From Bacteroidales bacterium (GTDB taxonomy: Bacteria; Bacteroidota; Bacteroidia; Bacteroidales; WCHB1-69): 64,000 nucleotides of DNA. The notes beneath the pieces were generated by a model. That model was not told the DNA's origin and ran no database searches. It saw only the letters and a list, made by a program, of their open reading frames with translations. The stretch covers positions 124,001-188,000 of the forward strand of contig JAFZIP010000011.1 of NCBI GenBank assembly GCA_017554325.1, read 5' to 3'. This document shows positions 8,014 through 16,520 of the stretch, in pieces; the first letter of the stretch is position 1, and every line of letters starts with the position of its first letter. A program made the position numbers and the translations under genes.

Positions 8014-9684
8014 ATGAAGTACGTGATTATCGGCGGTGTGGCCGGAGGCGCTTCGGCAGCGGCCAGACTGAAAAGAATAAACGAAGACGCAGAGATTGTG
8101 CTGTTCGAGAAAGGCGAATACATCTCCTACGCCAACTGCGGACTGCCTTACTACATCGGCAACACCATTGAGGACCGGAAAAAACTCTTTTTGCAAACCC
8201 CCGTTTCGTTCGGCAACCGCTACGACGCGGACGTGCGCACGCTGAACGAGGTGACGGCCATCAACCGTGACCGTAAGACCGTTTCCGTAAAAAACCTGCG
8301 CAATGGAAAAGAATATGAAGAGGATTACGATATCCTGTTGCTTTCGCCTGGCGCGGAACCTATCAAGCCTGCTATTGAGGGCATTGACCTGCCCAACATT
8401 TTCACGCTGCGCAATGTCAGCGATTGCGACCGCATCAAGATGCAGGCCATCGACCAAATGCACGACAATGCCACGGCAGTCATCATCGGTGGTGGGTTCA
8501 TCGGACTGGAGATGGCGGAAAACCTGCGCAAGATCGGCTATGACGTCACGGTTGTGGAGAAAGCCGACCACGTGCTCACGCCGCTGGATTGGCCCATGGC
8601 GGCCATCGTGCAGCAACATCTTCAGGACAAGGGTGTCCACGTCATCACGCAAAATGGTCTGAGCGCGTTTCAGGAACAGGACGGCAAACTGACCGTGATG
8701 TTGGAGGATAATACCCAATTGCCTTGCGACTTGGCCATCCTGAGCATCGGCGTGCGCCCGAACATTGCCCTGGCGCAAACCTGTGGCCTCAAAATCGGCG
8801 AGGCGGGTGGCATCTGGGTAAACGAGTACCTGCAAACCTCCGATGAGTGCATCTTCGCGGTAGGCGATGCTATTGAGTTTCCGCACCCTGTGACGGGCAA
8901 ACCCTATTGCAATTTCCTGGCCGGGCCCGCCAACCTGCAGGCGCGCACTGCAGCCATGAACATGGTCTATCCCGAATCTGTCCAATACCAAGGCTCCGTA
9001 GCCACGGCCATCGCCAAAATCTTTGACCTGACTGCCGCCAGCACGGGCCTCTCGGAGTCGGCTTTGCAAAAAGCAGGCATGGCTTATCAAACTGTCATCA
9101 CGCACCCCGCGCCCCACGCCACCTACTATCCCGGCGGCCAACCCATCCATCTGAAGCTCAACTTCTGTCCCGAGACCGGACGCATCCTGGGCGCGCAAGC
9201 GGTGGGCACACAGAATGTCGATAAGCAGATTGACGCGTTCTCCTTGCTCCTCAAACACCAGGGCACTATCTTCGACTTGGTGAACAGCGAGCACGCCTAC
9301 GCCCCGCCATACGGCTCCGCCAAAAGTCCCGTGATGTTTGCCGGCATGGTGGCCGAGAACATCCTCTCCCACCTAATGAACCCTATCCAAGCGGCGGAAC
9401 TGGATAAACTGATTGACAATCAGGAAGACTTCAACCTCATCGACGTGCGCGAGATCCAGGAATTCAAAGCCGGCAGCATCGAAGGAGCAGAAAATTATCC
9501 CGTGGATGAACTTCGTGAGTTTTTAGACGACATTGATCCAGACAAGAAGATAGTGGTGTTCTGCGAGGTGGGTCTGCGTGGCTACGTGGCCTCCCGCATC
9601 CTCATGCAATCGGGCTTTGATGAAGTCTATAACCTCATCGGTGGCATGAAGACCTACCGGCTGGTGGGGAGACACAACAAATAA
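8014..9684 (+). CDS. CoA-disulfide reductase with C-terminal rhodanese domain
   Basis: A 556-residue flavoprotein fusion. The N-terminal part is an FAD/NAD(P)H-dependent pyridine nucleotide-disulfide oxidoreductase: GGVAGGASAAAR binds FAD, and SYANCGLPYYIG places the single redox cysteine at residue 42, which marks the CoA-disulfide/persulfide reductase branch. GGGFIGLEMAE is the NAD(P)H site. The last 100 residues form a rhodanese domain (LIDVREIQEF; active loop FCEVGLRGY, cysteine near 510). Such fusions reduce CoA persulfides or disulfides and handle sulfane sulfur or oxidative stress in the cytoplasm. It is transcribed alone. Confidence 0.93.
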   Translation: MKYVIIGGVAGGASAAARLKRINEDAEIVLFEKGEYISYANCGLPYYIGNTIEDRKKLFLQTPVSFGNRYDADVRTLNEVTAINRDRKTVSVKNLRNGKEYEEDYDILLLSPGAEPIKPAIEGIDLPNIFTLRNVSDCDRIKMQAIDQMHDNATAVIIGGGFIGLEMAENLRKIGYDVTVVEKADHVLTPLDWPMAAIVQQHLQDKGVHVITQNGLSAFQEQDGKLTVMLEDNTQLPCDLAILSIGVRPNIALAQTCGLKIGEAGGIWVNEYLQTSDECIFAVGDAIEFPHPVTGKPYCNFLAGPANLQARTAAMNMVYPESVQYQGSVATAIAKIFDLTAASTGLSESALQKAGMAYQTVITHPAPHATYYPGGQPIHLKLNFCPETGRILGAQAVGTQNVDKQIDAFSLLLKHQGTIFDLVNSEHAYAPPYGSAKSPVMFAGMVAENILSHLMNPIQAAELDKLIDNQEDFNLIDVREIQEFKAGSIEGAENYPVDELREFLDDIDPDKKIVVFCEVGLRGYVASRILMQSGFDEVYNLIGGMKTYRLVGRHNK

Positions 9685-9694
9685 TTAAGAATAG

Positions 9695-9812
9695 TGGCGT
9701 GCTTTCTGCACGCATATCACGCTATTCATCCATATCTCCCCACACCGCGCGCTGTCGCGCTTGTGCGGGGTTATTAGAATGTTGTGCCTCCGGCACATTC
9801 TTCTCAATTCAA
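9695..9812. repeat. Three consecutive intergenic hairpins
   Basis: GCGTGC-TTTCT-GCACGC (about 9700-9716), an imperfect CCCC-CAC/GTG-CGGGG stem around 9739-9771, and a GTGCC-TCC-GGCAC stem with GAATG/CATTC flanks (about 9777-9800) follow each other between the CoA-disulfide reductase gene and the Nif3-like gene. The first can end transcription only weakly because it lacks a T run. They resemble REP-type elements more than classical terminators. Confidence 0.4.
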
Positions 9813-9825
9813 AACAAAAAACCTT

Positions 9826-9833
9826 TATCTTTG
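9826..9833 (+). promoter_or_regulatory. Promoter of the Nif3-like gene (TATCTTTG)
   Basis: TATCTTTG sits 21 nt before the start codon at 9854 and makes the longer in-frame start at 9761 unlikely. Confidence 0.55.
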
Positions 9834-9853
9834 CAATCTCAAAAAATGGAAAA

Positions 9854-10648
9854 ATGAAAATCAAGGAAGTAATCCAGTATCTGGAATCGCGTTTCCCGCT
9901 TTGTTTGCAGGAGGATTTTGACAATTGCGGCGTGCAGTGCGGCGATGTGGAGCAGGAGATCAGCGGCGCGCTCGTGTGTTTTGAGATGTCGGAGAAAGTG
10001 ATTGAGGAGGCGTTAGCCATGGGAGCCAACCTCGTGATTTCGCACCATCCGCTGATGCTCAAGCGTGGCATTTGCAAGATAGAACCCACCAACCGCGTGG
10101 GCAAGGTGATCTGCAAGGCGTTGCGCCACGATATGGTGCTCTATTCCATGCACACAAACATTGACAGTGCGGAGGGTGGCGGCAACGACGTGTTTGCCGA
10201 GAAACTGGATTTGCACGATGTGCGCGTGTTGGTGCCTTCGGCGGCCGACGGCATGGCCGAACGCAATGGTCTGGGCCGCATCGGCAAGCTACCCCAGCCG
10301 ATGTCCATGACCAACTTCCTGCGCTACGTGAAGGAGAAGATGGCCTTGCAGGTGATCCGCTATCATGGCGACCCGGCGAAAACCATTGAGACAGTGGCCG
10401 TTTGCGGCGGTGGTGGCGCCTCGTTCATTGAGGACGCACTATACGCAGGAGCCGATGCCTACGTGTCGGGCGACATCAAGTATCACGACTTCTTCAAAGC
10501 CGAGAATGAGATGCTCATCGCGGACATCGGACATTATGAAGGGGAGTTTTTTATTAAAGAAATAATTTATAAGGCATTAAAAGAAAAATTTACTACCTTT
10601 GCCGCCTCAATTTCTAAAATGGACAATTTAGAAGTTTTATATTTATAG
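9854..10648 (+). CDS. Nif3-like dinuclear metal-centre protein
   Basis: A 264-residue protein of the Nif3/YbgI family (annotated elsewhere as GTP cyclohydrolase 1 type 2 homologue; the true role is uncertain). Metal ligands are recognisable in ISHHPL, in MHTNIDSAEGG and in the C-terminal GHYEGE (family pattern GHxxxE). The 264-residue form lacks the PII-like insert of about 100 residues found in longer homologues. In Bacteroidota the gene is regularly followed by the C4 zinc-ribbon gene, as here (29 nt gap), which suggests a linked, still unclear function. The ATG at 9854 was chosen from the promoter position and the conserved N-terminal MKIKEVIQYLE. Confidence 0.88.
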   Translation: MKIKEVIQYLESRFPLCLQEDFDNCGVQCGDVEQEISGALVCFEMSEKVIEEALAMGANLVISHHPLMLKRGICKIEPTNRVGKVICKALRHDMVLYSMHTNIDSAEGGGNDVFAEKLDLHDVRVLVPSAADGMAERNGLGRIGKLPQPMSMTNFLRYVKEKMALQVIRYHGDPAKTIETVAVCGGGGASFIEDALYAGADAYVSGDIKYHDFFKAENEMLIADIGHYEGEFFIKEIIYKALKEKFTTFAASISKMDNLEVLYL

Positions 10649-10677
10649 ATATTTGATAATCAAACAGTTAAAATAGT

Positions 10678-11757
10678 ATGGCCACAAAAAAAGCTACAGA
10701 AAAAAAAGTTGCTGAACCGGCAGAAGAACCCAAAACCAAGAAAACTGCGACCAAGAAAGCCGCTGTAAAGGAGGCTCCTGTCAAAGAAGAACCCGTTGCA
10801 GAAGAGGCTGCTGAAAAGAAAACCGTCAAGAAAGCCGCTGCCAAGAAGACTGCGGAGAAGAAGGAACCTGCCAAGAAAGCTGCGCCCAAAGCCAAAAAGG
10901 CTGCTGTAGCAGAAGAGCCCGTTGTGGCTGCATTGGAAGAAGAAGTTACCGTGGAGAAGACCTCCGACGGAGTGGTGGAAGTGAAGAAACACGAGGACAC
11001 CACCATCACCTCTGAAGAGATTACTATTGAGCAAAAACTGCTCTCCTTATACAATCTGCAGCAAATCTGCACCAAGATTGACGATATCCGCATGATCCGC
11101 GGCGAGTTGCCGGAAGAGATTCGCGACAACGAGGACGAATGCGAAGGCAAACGCACGCGTATTGCCAAGTTCAAAGATGAGATTGAGAACCTCCGTTTGA
11201 AGATCTCCTCCGAGAACACCAAGAAGGAAGAATCCATGGCTGCCATCAAGAAATATGAAGAGCAGCAGAACAATGTGCGCAATAACCGCGAGTATGAATC
11301 TCTGAGCAAGGAGATTGAATACCAGAAGTTGGAGATTCAGGTTTCCGAGAAGCACAAAGTGAAATACGAGGCTGAGATTGAAGAGAAAGAGGCTTTGATT
11401 GCTGAGACTCAAGAGAAGCTTGGCGAATTGGAAGAGGTGTTGAAGCAAAAGAAAGCCGAATTGGAAGTGATTGTAGCCGACACTGAGAAAGAGGAAGAAG
11501 AACTTTTGGCTCAGGCCGAAGTTTTGAAAGCGAAGGTTGACCAGCGTCTGCTCACCGCTTTCGAGAAAATCCGCAAGAATGCCCACAACGGTTTGGCCAT
11601 CGTGAAGATTGAACGTGACGCCTGCGGTGGTTGTTTCAGCAAGATTCCGCCGCAACGCCAGCTGGATATCGCTCTGCACAAAAAAATCATCGTGTGCGAA
11701 GCCTGCGGTCGTATCTTCATTGATGACAAGCTCGTCCACAAGCAGGAAGAAGCCTAA
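10678..11757 (+). CDS. C4 zinc-ribbon coiled-coil protein with histone H1-like N-terminus
   Basis: A 359-residue protein in three parts. Residues 1 to about 120 are a Lys/Ala/Pro/Glu repeat region (KKAAVKEAPVKEE, KKTAEKKEPAKKA) like the tails of bacterial histone H1 homologues. About 120-305 form a long charged coiled coil. The C-terminus is a four-cysteine ribbon: CGGCFSKIPPQ and CEACGRIFID. The last two parts are the C4-type zinc-ribbon family partnered with Nif3-like genes; the basic tail is an addition. Nucleic acid binding is likely, the exact target unknown. A strong terminator follows. Confidence 0.85.
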   Translation: MATKKATEKKVAEPAEEPKTKKTATKKAAVKEAPVKEEPVAEEAAEKKTVKKAAAKKTAEKKEPAKKAAPKAKKAAVAEEPVVAALEEEVTVEKTSDGVVEVKKHEDTTITSEEITIEQKLLSLYNLQQICTKIDDIRMIRGELPEEIRDNEDECEGKRTRIAKFKDEIENLRLKISSENTKKEESMAAIKKYEEQQNNVRNNREYESLSKEIEYQKLEIQVSEKHKVKYEAEIEEKEALIAETQEKLGELEEVLKQKKAELEVIVADTEKEEEELLAQAEVLKAKVDQRLLTAFEKIRKNAHNGLAIVKIERDACGGCFSKIPPQRQLDIALHKKIIVCEACGRIFIDDKLVHKQEEA

Positions 11758-11781
11758 CAGGGGACAGTGAACAGTGAACAG

Positions 11782-11810
11782 AGAGCCGGTGCATGCACCG
11801 GCTCTTTTTG
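11782..11810 (+). terminator. Terminator of the zinc-ribbon gene
   Basis: AGAGCCGGTGCA followed directly by its reverse complement TGCACCGGCTCT (11782-11805), then a T run. The 24-base perfect palindrome with T tail is a clear intrinsic terminator. Confidence 0.75.
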
Positions 11811-11821
11811 GTAAAAAAACA

Positions 11822-11854
11822 AACCCCGCTCCGGAATCCAGAACGGGGTTTTCA
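11822..11854 (-). terminator. Terminator of the riboswitch-controlled T9SS gene
   Basis: AACCCCG (11822-11828) pairs with CGGGGTT (11844-11850). On the minus strand the stem is followed by T residues, so it ends transcription coming from the gene at 11881-13122. Confidence 0.6.
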
Positions 11855-11880
11855 AATAATGAGTGGTAAAAAATAGGGGG

Positions 11881-13122
11881 TTATTTCTTTACAATCTTGG
11901 CGGTTTTGTTGCCACTCTTGACGAAGTAGATGCCGGAAGGCAAGTTGTTCACGTCCAAAGTGGTAATTTCATCCATGGCCACTGTGCTCATGACCACAGC
12001 ACCTTGCAGGTTGTACAGCACTACATCATCGTTGATGTTGGTCTGGATGCGGATGCTCTCGGTGCAAGGATTCGGGTAAACGGACAATTTCTGATTGTCA
12101 TAGTCATTCACAGAAACAGGAGAGGAAACCGGGACAACAGGATTTGTCCACACGTATGCATAATCCCAGTAATCGCCCCAAGCAGGATCTTCAATCCATC
12201 TGCTTTCACCGAAAGAAGCGCTCATATAGCCGCCGAATTTCACATAGTCACCGGCATGGACAGCCTGTGCATCCGCAGCGTCAGCAAAACTGCCATTTAC
12301 ATTGTACACTACATAATCCGGGGAAATCTTAAGTGTGTCCGTGCCATTGAAATATTTCAAATCACTCAACCAGCTTGTCGTGCCTTCATAGCTGAAGCGC
12401 GGATCTGCAGTGGCGATGTCGTCCAAGATAGTGGAAACCAGCACAGATTCGCCGTCGAAACGGTAACCCCATGCTGTTGCGGTGGAGGCACTGTTCCAAT
12501 CCACGATAAAACGGACCTCGTTGCTGCCAGTGCCCACCCAGTATTGGATTTCAGAAGCGCTGATGGTGGCATCCGCTACAGGCACGCCAGGGATTTCAAC
12601 GGGCTCAATGGTCGTGTTCCACACGGAAGCATACATCCAGTACTGACCCCAATCGTCTTCAACCCACACACTATCACCTTTAAGTGAACAAGAATAACCA
12701 CCGAACTTGATATAATCGCCAGGATAAAAATATTGGACATTCGCAACATCGGAATAATGTCCACTTACATTGTACACTACATAGTCCGGATCATCGGAAT
12801 ACGAAATCTGGAAAGTGTTTGCTCCGTCCGAATATGTCAAATTGCCCAACCAACTATAGCTTCCTTCATGGCTTAAACGCGGATCGGCTGCCTCAATTGC
12901 GGCAAGCATGTCAGAAACCAACATAGAATCTTCGCTGAAGCGGAAACCCCAAGCCAATGCGGTATCCGGTTCACACCAGTTGATGATGAAAATGGCTTGA
13001 TGGGAGCCTGTACCAATCCAATATTTCACATAATTGTCATTGATGGTAGCGTCTGTGTTTTGAGCTTTTGCTCCGATCATCACAGCACAGAAAATCGCGA
13101 TAAAAAATAGAACTTTTTTCAT
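11881..13122 (-). CDS. T9SS surface protein with two tandem domains, under cobalamin riboswitch control
   Basis: A 413-residue exported protein: signal peptide (LFFIAIFCAVMIGAKAQ), two copies of one domain of roughly 150 residues, and a T9SS type A sorting domain. Copy 1 contains YWIGTGSHQAIFIINW and WGFRFSEDSMLVSDML; copy 2 contains YWVGTGSNEVRFIVDW and WGYRFDGESVLVSTIL; each then has VVYNV and a GDYIKFGGY or GDYVKFGGY strand and a W-rich end. The sorting domain has SVYPNPCTESI, LYNLQGAVV and GIYFVKSGNKTAKIVKK. The upstream cobalamin riboswitch implies a job in B12 capture or handling at the cell surface; that link is inference from regulation. It has no TonB receptor next to it. Confidence 0.85.
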   Translation of the reverse strand: MKKVLFFIAIFCAVMIGAKAQNTDATINDNYVKYWIGTGSHQAIFIINWCEPDTALAWGFRFSEDSMLVSDMLAAIEAADPRLSHEGSYSWLGNLTYSDGANTFQISYSDDPDYVVYNVSGHYSDVANVQYFYPGDYIKFGGYSCSLKGDSVWVEDDWGQYWMYASVWNTTIEPVEIPGVPVADATISASEIQYWVGTGSNEVRFIVDWNSASTATAWGYRFDGESVLVSTILDDIATADPRFSYEGTTSWLSDLKYFNGTDTLKISPDYVVYNVNGSFADAADAQAVHAGDYVKFGGYMSASFGESRWIEDPAWGDYWDYAYVWTNPVVPVSSPVSVNDYDNQKLSVYPNPCTESIRIQTNINDDVVLYNLQGAVVMSTVAMDEITTLDVNNLPSGIYFVKSGNKTAKIVKK

Positions 13123-13174
13123 AAGCGTTTGTGTTAAAATTATTTACATTTATAAATTGATTTTTGAATGAACC

Positions 13175-13207
13175 AAAAAAAATCCCGGCACCAGCGGCAT
13201 CGGGAAC
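13175..13207 (-). terminator. Riboswitch expression platform (intrinsic terminator)
   Basis: On the minus strand TCCCG-ATGCC-GCT-GGTGC-CGGGA forms a stem (one mismatch, two wobble pairs) followed by eight T. It lies between the aptamer and the start codon at 13122, so ligand binding would be expected to stop transcription before the coding region. Confidence 0.65.
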
Positions 13208-13224
13208 AAACTCTAACGAATAAC

Positions 13225-13452
13225 GCCATGGAAAAAACCATGATTCGCAGAAGCCTATCTCCCGAAGCTTTCAACGTTTTTTGATTTGATGGCAGGTTTT
13301 CTGACTTGTTCGCCCTCGGAAGTCTTCCCATCGTGAACGACAGTGACTTTTATTGGCTCCTCGGGGTTATTTGAACTCACAGCAGCGGGTACTGTGCAGG
13401 ATTCACACCTGCTTCCCTCTCAAGATTTCCGAAGAAATCTTTCACCATAAAA
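13225..13452 (-). promoter_or_regulatory. Cobalamin riboswitch
   Basis: On the minus strand the element reads, in order, GGGAAGCAGGTGTGAATCC (the conserved GGGAA..GGTG.GAATCC segment; core 13396-13412), CAGTACCCGCTGCTGTGAG (matching the usual CGGTCCCGCCACTGT block), and further on GTCAGAAAACCTGCC (13291-13305), the B12 box. Order and spacing fit the AdoCbl riboswitch class. It sits directly upstream of the T9SS protein gene and is followed by a terminator, which indicates repression when cobalamin is plentiful. Confidence 0.9.
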
Positions 13453-13459
13453 TCGACGG

Positions 13460-13467
13460 CAAAAATA
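13460..13467 (-). promoter_or_regulatory. Promoter of the riboswitch transcript
   Basis: CAAAAATA on the plus strand is TATTTTTG on the minus strand, just ahead of the first riboswitch helix. Confidence 0.55.
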
Positions 13468-13508
13468 CATTTTTTATCACTACATCGGTTAACACACAAT
13501 ATTATTTG

Positions 13509-13516
13509 TACCTTTG
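13509..13516 (+). promoter_or_regulatory. Promoter of the C69 dipeptidase gene (TACCTTTG)
   Basis: TACCTTTG lies 45 nt before the start codon at 13561 and is back to back with the riboswitch promoter, about 40 nt away. Confidence 0.55.
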
Positions 13517-13560
13517 CAACCTGATTTTGAGAAAAATATTCATTATTAAATACAAGGTCT

Positions 13561-15312
13561 ATGAAAAAAACATTTATGCTAACGCTGCTTATCGGTCTGC
13601 TTTCATTTGGTACGACCATGGCATGCACCAATTTCATCGTCACGAAAGGAGCCAGCAAGGACGGTTCCTGTTTTCTGACTTACGCTGCCGACTCCCACTG
13701 CTTGTATGGCGAGCTCTATTACCATCCAGCCAAGGACTATCCCGAAGGTGCCATGATGGATGTGATCGAGTGGGACACGGGCAAGCTGCTGGGCCAGATT
13801 CCGCAAGTGCGCCACACCTATTCCGTGATTGGCAACATGAACGAGTGGCAGCTGGCCATCGGCGAGACCACCTACGGCGGTATTGAACAGCTGGAGCATG
13901 GCCAGGGTATGATCGACTACGGTTCCCTGATTTACATTGCATTGCAACGTGCCAAGAACGCCCGCGAAGCCATCAAAGTGATTGCAGAATTGATGGACAC
14001 ATACGGATACGCCAGCGAGGGTGAGTCTTTCTCCATTGTGGATCCCAACGAGGCCTGGATTATGGAACTCATTGGCAAGGGCGAGAAGATGTTGGACGCC
14101 AAGGGCAAAGTGATGAAAGGCTGGAGCAACGGCGCCGTGTGGGTGGCCCGCCGCATTCCGGATGGCTACATCAGCGGACACGCCAACCAATCGCGCATCA
14201 CCACCTTCCCGCTGCGCGATGGCAAAACTTCCATCACCAGCAAGGAACTTGACAAGATTTTCCTGCCTGATGTGGAAACTGTCTATTCCTACGATGTCAT
14301 CTCCTTTGCCCGTATGAAGGGTCTGTATCCCAGCGATCCCAAAGTTGCTCCCGATGCCGCTTTCAGTTTCTGTGATGCCTACAACCCCATCACTTTTGAC
14401 GGTGCCCGTTTCTGCGATGCGCGCGTGTGGGCCTTCTTCAACCACTGTAACCCCGCAGAAGTGGCCAAATACGAGGATTATGCCCGTGGTGACAACCTCA
14501 AACATCGTTTTCCGTTGTGGATCAAACCCGCCGACAAGAACAAGATTGATGCCCAGTTCATGATGCAGATGATGCGCGATCACTATGAGGGCACATCCAT
14601 GGACATGACCAAGGATCTTGGCGCCGGTCCGTTCCAATGCCCGTACCGTTGGCGCCCCATGACGTGGGAATACAATGGTAAAGGCTATATCCACGAGCGT
14701 GCCACGGCTACCCAGCAAACCGGTTTTTCCTTCGTCGCCCAGTGCCGTAGCTGGCTGCCTAACTGGTTGGGCGGTATTTTCTGGTTTGGCGTGGACGACG
14801 CTGCCAGCACCTGCTACGTGCCCATGTTCTGCGGCATCAACGAAATTCCCAAAGAGTATGCCCAGGGCAATGGCTCCATGGTTCAGTACTCAGAAACCGC
14901 TGCTTTTTGGACTTTCACCAAGGTCAGCAATTTCGTTTACACACGTTACTGCGACATGATTAAGCATGTGAACGAAAAACAGGCTTACTGGGAAGGCAAA
15001 TTCGTGAAAGACATTGACCAAATGTCCATCAAGATGAAAGATTTGTTCGCCCAAAATCCTGAAAAAGCCCGCGCTACGCTCAATGAGTACTCTTTGACTG
15101 CTGCCAAAGATGTGTGCAAAGAGTGGAACAACCTCTTCATCTATCTGTTGGTGAAATACAATGATGGAAACATCAAGAAAGAGGAAAATGGCAAGTTCAA
15201 AGTTACCAACACCCAGGTTCCGCAGTGCGAGTTCCCTGAACAACCGAGATATCGTGAAGAATGGTACAAGATGATTGTCGATGATTGCGGCAAGAACATT
15301 GAGGCGAAGTAG
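13561..15312 (+). CDS. Peptidase C69 family dipeptidase
   Basis: An exported N-terminal-nucleophile dipeptidase of 583 residues. The signal peptide (TLLIGLLSFGTTMA) ends right before Cys22, and CTNFIVTKGASKDGS after it is the family's active N-terminus: cleavage exposes the catalytic cysteine. GNMNEWQLAIGETTYGG, and later YSEPNEAW-like SIVDPNEAWIME and HANQSRI, also fit the family. It probably trims peptides in the periplasm for amino acid uptake. It has its own promoter and ends at a bidirectional terminator shared with gcvH. Confidence 0.9.
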   Translation: MKKTFMLTLLIGLLSFGTTMACTNFIVTKGASKDGSCFLTYAADSHCLYGELYYHPAKDYPEGAMMDVIEWDTGKLLGQIPQVRHTYSVIGNMNEWQLAIGETTYGGIEQLEHGQGMIDYGSLIYIALQRAKNAREAIKVIAELMDTYGYASEGESFSIVDPNEAWIMELIGKGEKMLDAKGKVMKGWSNGAVWVARRIPDGYISGHANQSRITTFPLRDGKTSITSKELDKIFLPDVETVYSYDVISFARMKGLYPSDPKVAPDAAFSFCDAYNPITFDGARFCDARVWAFFNHCNPAEVAKYEDYARGDNLKHRFPLWIKPADKNKIDAQFMMQMMRDHYEGTSMDMTKDLGAGPFQCPYRWRPMTWEYNGKGYIHERATATQQTGFSFVAQCRSWLPNWLGGIFWFGVDDAASTCYVPMFCGINEIPKEYAQGNGSMVQYSETAAFWTFTKVSNFVYTRYCDMIKHVNEKQAYWEGKFVKDIDQMSIKMKDLFAQNPEKARATLNEYSLTAAKDVCKEWNNLFIYLLVKYNDGNIKKEENGKFKVTNTQVPQCEFPEQPRYREEWYKMIVDDCGKNIEAK

Positions 15313-15370
15313 GTTGTCGGTTATTTTGGAGATTCCGCCGCGGGCGAGGTTACGCGGTTAACGATGGAGG

Positions 15371-15391
15371 TTCCGCCGCTTTGCGGCGGAA
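15371..15391. repeat. GC-rich intergenic hairpin
   Basis: TTCCGCCGC-TTT-GCGGCGGAA is a perfect nine-base stem with a three-base loop. It has no T tail and lies just before the larger bidirectional terminator. A related GCCGCGGGC/ACGCGG tract lies about 30 nt upstream. Confidence 0.45.
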
Positions 15392-15400
15392 TGGTGATAT

Positions 15401-15440
15401 AAAAATAAAAGGAGCATCAATTGATGCTCCTTTTATTTTT
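15401..15440. terminator. Bidirectional terminator, perfect 40-base palindrome
   Basis: AAAAATAAAAGGAGCATCAA (15401-15420) is followed immediately by its exact reverse complement. The GC-containing core with A-rich and T-rich flanks can end transcription from both directions, fitting its place between the convergent C69 dipeptidase and gcvH genes. Confidence 0.8.
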
Positions 15441-15463
15441 AACGAGTAAATTGGTGTAATCGC

Positions 15464-15841
15464 TTAGCCAATCAATGCCTGATATGCAGCGGCATCCAGC
15501 AGGGTGTCGGCTTCGGCAGGGTTGGTGACTTTGATCTTCACGATCCAGCCTTCGCCGTAAGGATCGCTGTTCACCAGTGCAGGGTTGCCTTCGAGAGCAG
15601 TGTTGAATTCCACCACTTCGCCACCCACGGGCAGCATAAGGTCGGAAACGGTCTTCACAGCCTCAATGGTGCCGAACACTTCATTCTGCTCCAAGGTCTC
15701 ACCTTCGGTGGTGATGTCGAGGAACACGATGTCACCCAATTCATTGGCGGCAAATGCAGTAATGCCTACATAAGCAAATTCACCTTCCATTCTCAACCAC
15801 TCATGGTCGTTGGAATACTTCAAATTTTCAGGAATATTCAT
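15464..15841 (-). CDS. gcvH: Glycine cleavage system H protein
   Basis: Lipoyl carrier of the glycine cleavage complex; it shuttles the aminomethyl group between the P, T and L proteins in the cytoplasm. The 125-residue length is standard. [16 protein letters not shown] and GDIVFLDI are present, and Lys63 in [12 protein letters not shown] is the lipoylation site. [13 protein letters not shown] closes the domain. No other gcv genes are in the window. It lies 70 nt downstream of frr in the same direction and could be read from that operon; the spacer is a purine-rich simple tract. Confidence 0.95.
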   Translation of the reverse strand: MNIPENLKYSNDHEWLRMEGEFAYVGITAFAANELGDIVFLDITTEGETLEQNEVFGTIEAVKTVSDLMLPVGGEVVEFNTALEGNPALVNSDPYGEGWIVKIKVTNPAEADTLLDAAAYQALIG

Positions 15842-15910
15842 AATTCTAAAGTTTATAAGTTGATAAATGATTTTTTTCTCTAGTCTCTACTCTCTCATCT
15901 CTAATCTTTC

Positions 15911-16468
15911 CTACACTGTCATGATTTCCTTCTCCTTAGCCTCCATAATTTTATCGACCTTGGCGATGGCCTCGTCGGTGGCTTTTTGGATGTCGGTTTC
16001 CAGCTTCTTGATTTCGTCCTCCGGAGTGCCGCCGTCTTTCAGCTTCTTGGCTTCGTCGTTGGCGTTGCGGCGGATGTTGCGGATGGAGACTTTGGTCTGT
16101 TCAGCCTCTTGTTTGGCTTTCTTCACCAGCTCTTTGCGGCGCTCTTCGGTCGGGGTGGGTACCACCAAGCGGATGAACTCGCCGTTGTTTTGCGGGGTGA
16201 GGCCGATGTTGGCTGCCAAGATGGCTTTCTCAATCACGGGCAGCATGTTGCGTTCCCACGGTTGAATCACGATCTGGTGTGCGTCAGGCGTGTTGATGTT
16301 GGCCACCTGCTCCACAGGTGTGGGGTTGCCATAATAGTCCACCTTCAGCCCTTCCAGCATTTGCGGGGAGGCCTTGCCGGCGCGTATTTTCTGTAAATCC
16401 TTGTCAAAGAAAGCTACGGTAGAGTTCATGCTGTCTTTGGCATTCTTCAAGCAGGTTTGTGTATCCAT
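15911..16468 (-). CDS. frr: Ribosome recycling factor
   Basis: Splits the post-termination ribosome together with EF-G. At 185 residues it has normal size, with the family landmarks KIRAGKASPQML, VDYYGNPTPVEQVA, IQPWERNMLPVIEKAI, NNGEFIRL and TEERRKELVKKAKQEAE. It stands downstream of pyrH, the usual bacterial partner, with one membrane protein gene and one short palindrome in between. Confidence 0.97.
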   Translation of the reverse strand: MDTQTCLKNAKDSMNSTVAFFDKDLQKIRAGKASPQMLEGLKVDYYGNPTPVEQVANINTPDAHQIVIQPWERNMLPVIEKAILAANIGLTPQNNGEFIRLVVPTPTEERRKELVKKAKQEAEQTKVSIRNIRRNANDEAKKLKDGGTPEDEIKKLETDIQKATDEAIAKVDKIMEAKEKEIMTV

Positions 16469-16487
16469 ATTTTTATCAGTTTATGAG

Positions 16488-16516
16488 GTAGGGAGCGAAT
16501 AATTATTCGCCCTTAC
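16488..16516. repeat. Short palindromic repeat, GCGAATAATTATTCGC family
   Basis: GTAGGGAGCGAATAA pairs with TTATTCGCCCTTAC (one-base bulge). It lies between the 2TM protein gene and frr. The same core and flanks occur again at 34415-34444. Confidence 0.65.
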
Positions 16517-16520
16517 AAGA

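Noticed and set aside
7999..9372. Minus-strand frame of 457 codons over the CoA-disulfide reductase gene
   Set aside because: It is a mirror of a clearly identified flavoprotein gene; its product is His/Arg/Val-rich with no family motif, as expected for antisense frames in biased codons.
11863..12687. Plus-strand frame of 274 codons over the riboswitch-controlled gene
   Set aside because: The minus-strand frame has signal peptide, repeats, sorting domain, riboswitch and terminators; the plus-strand one has none of these.
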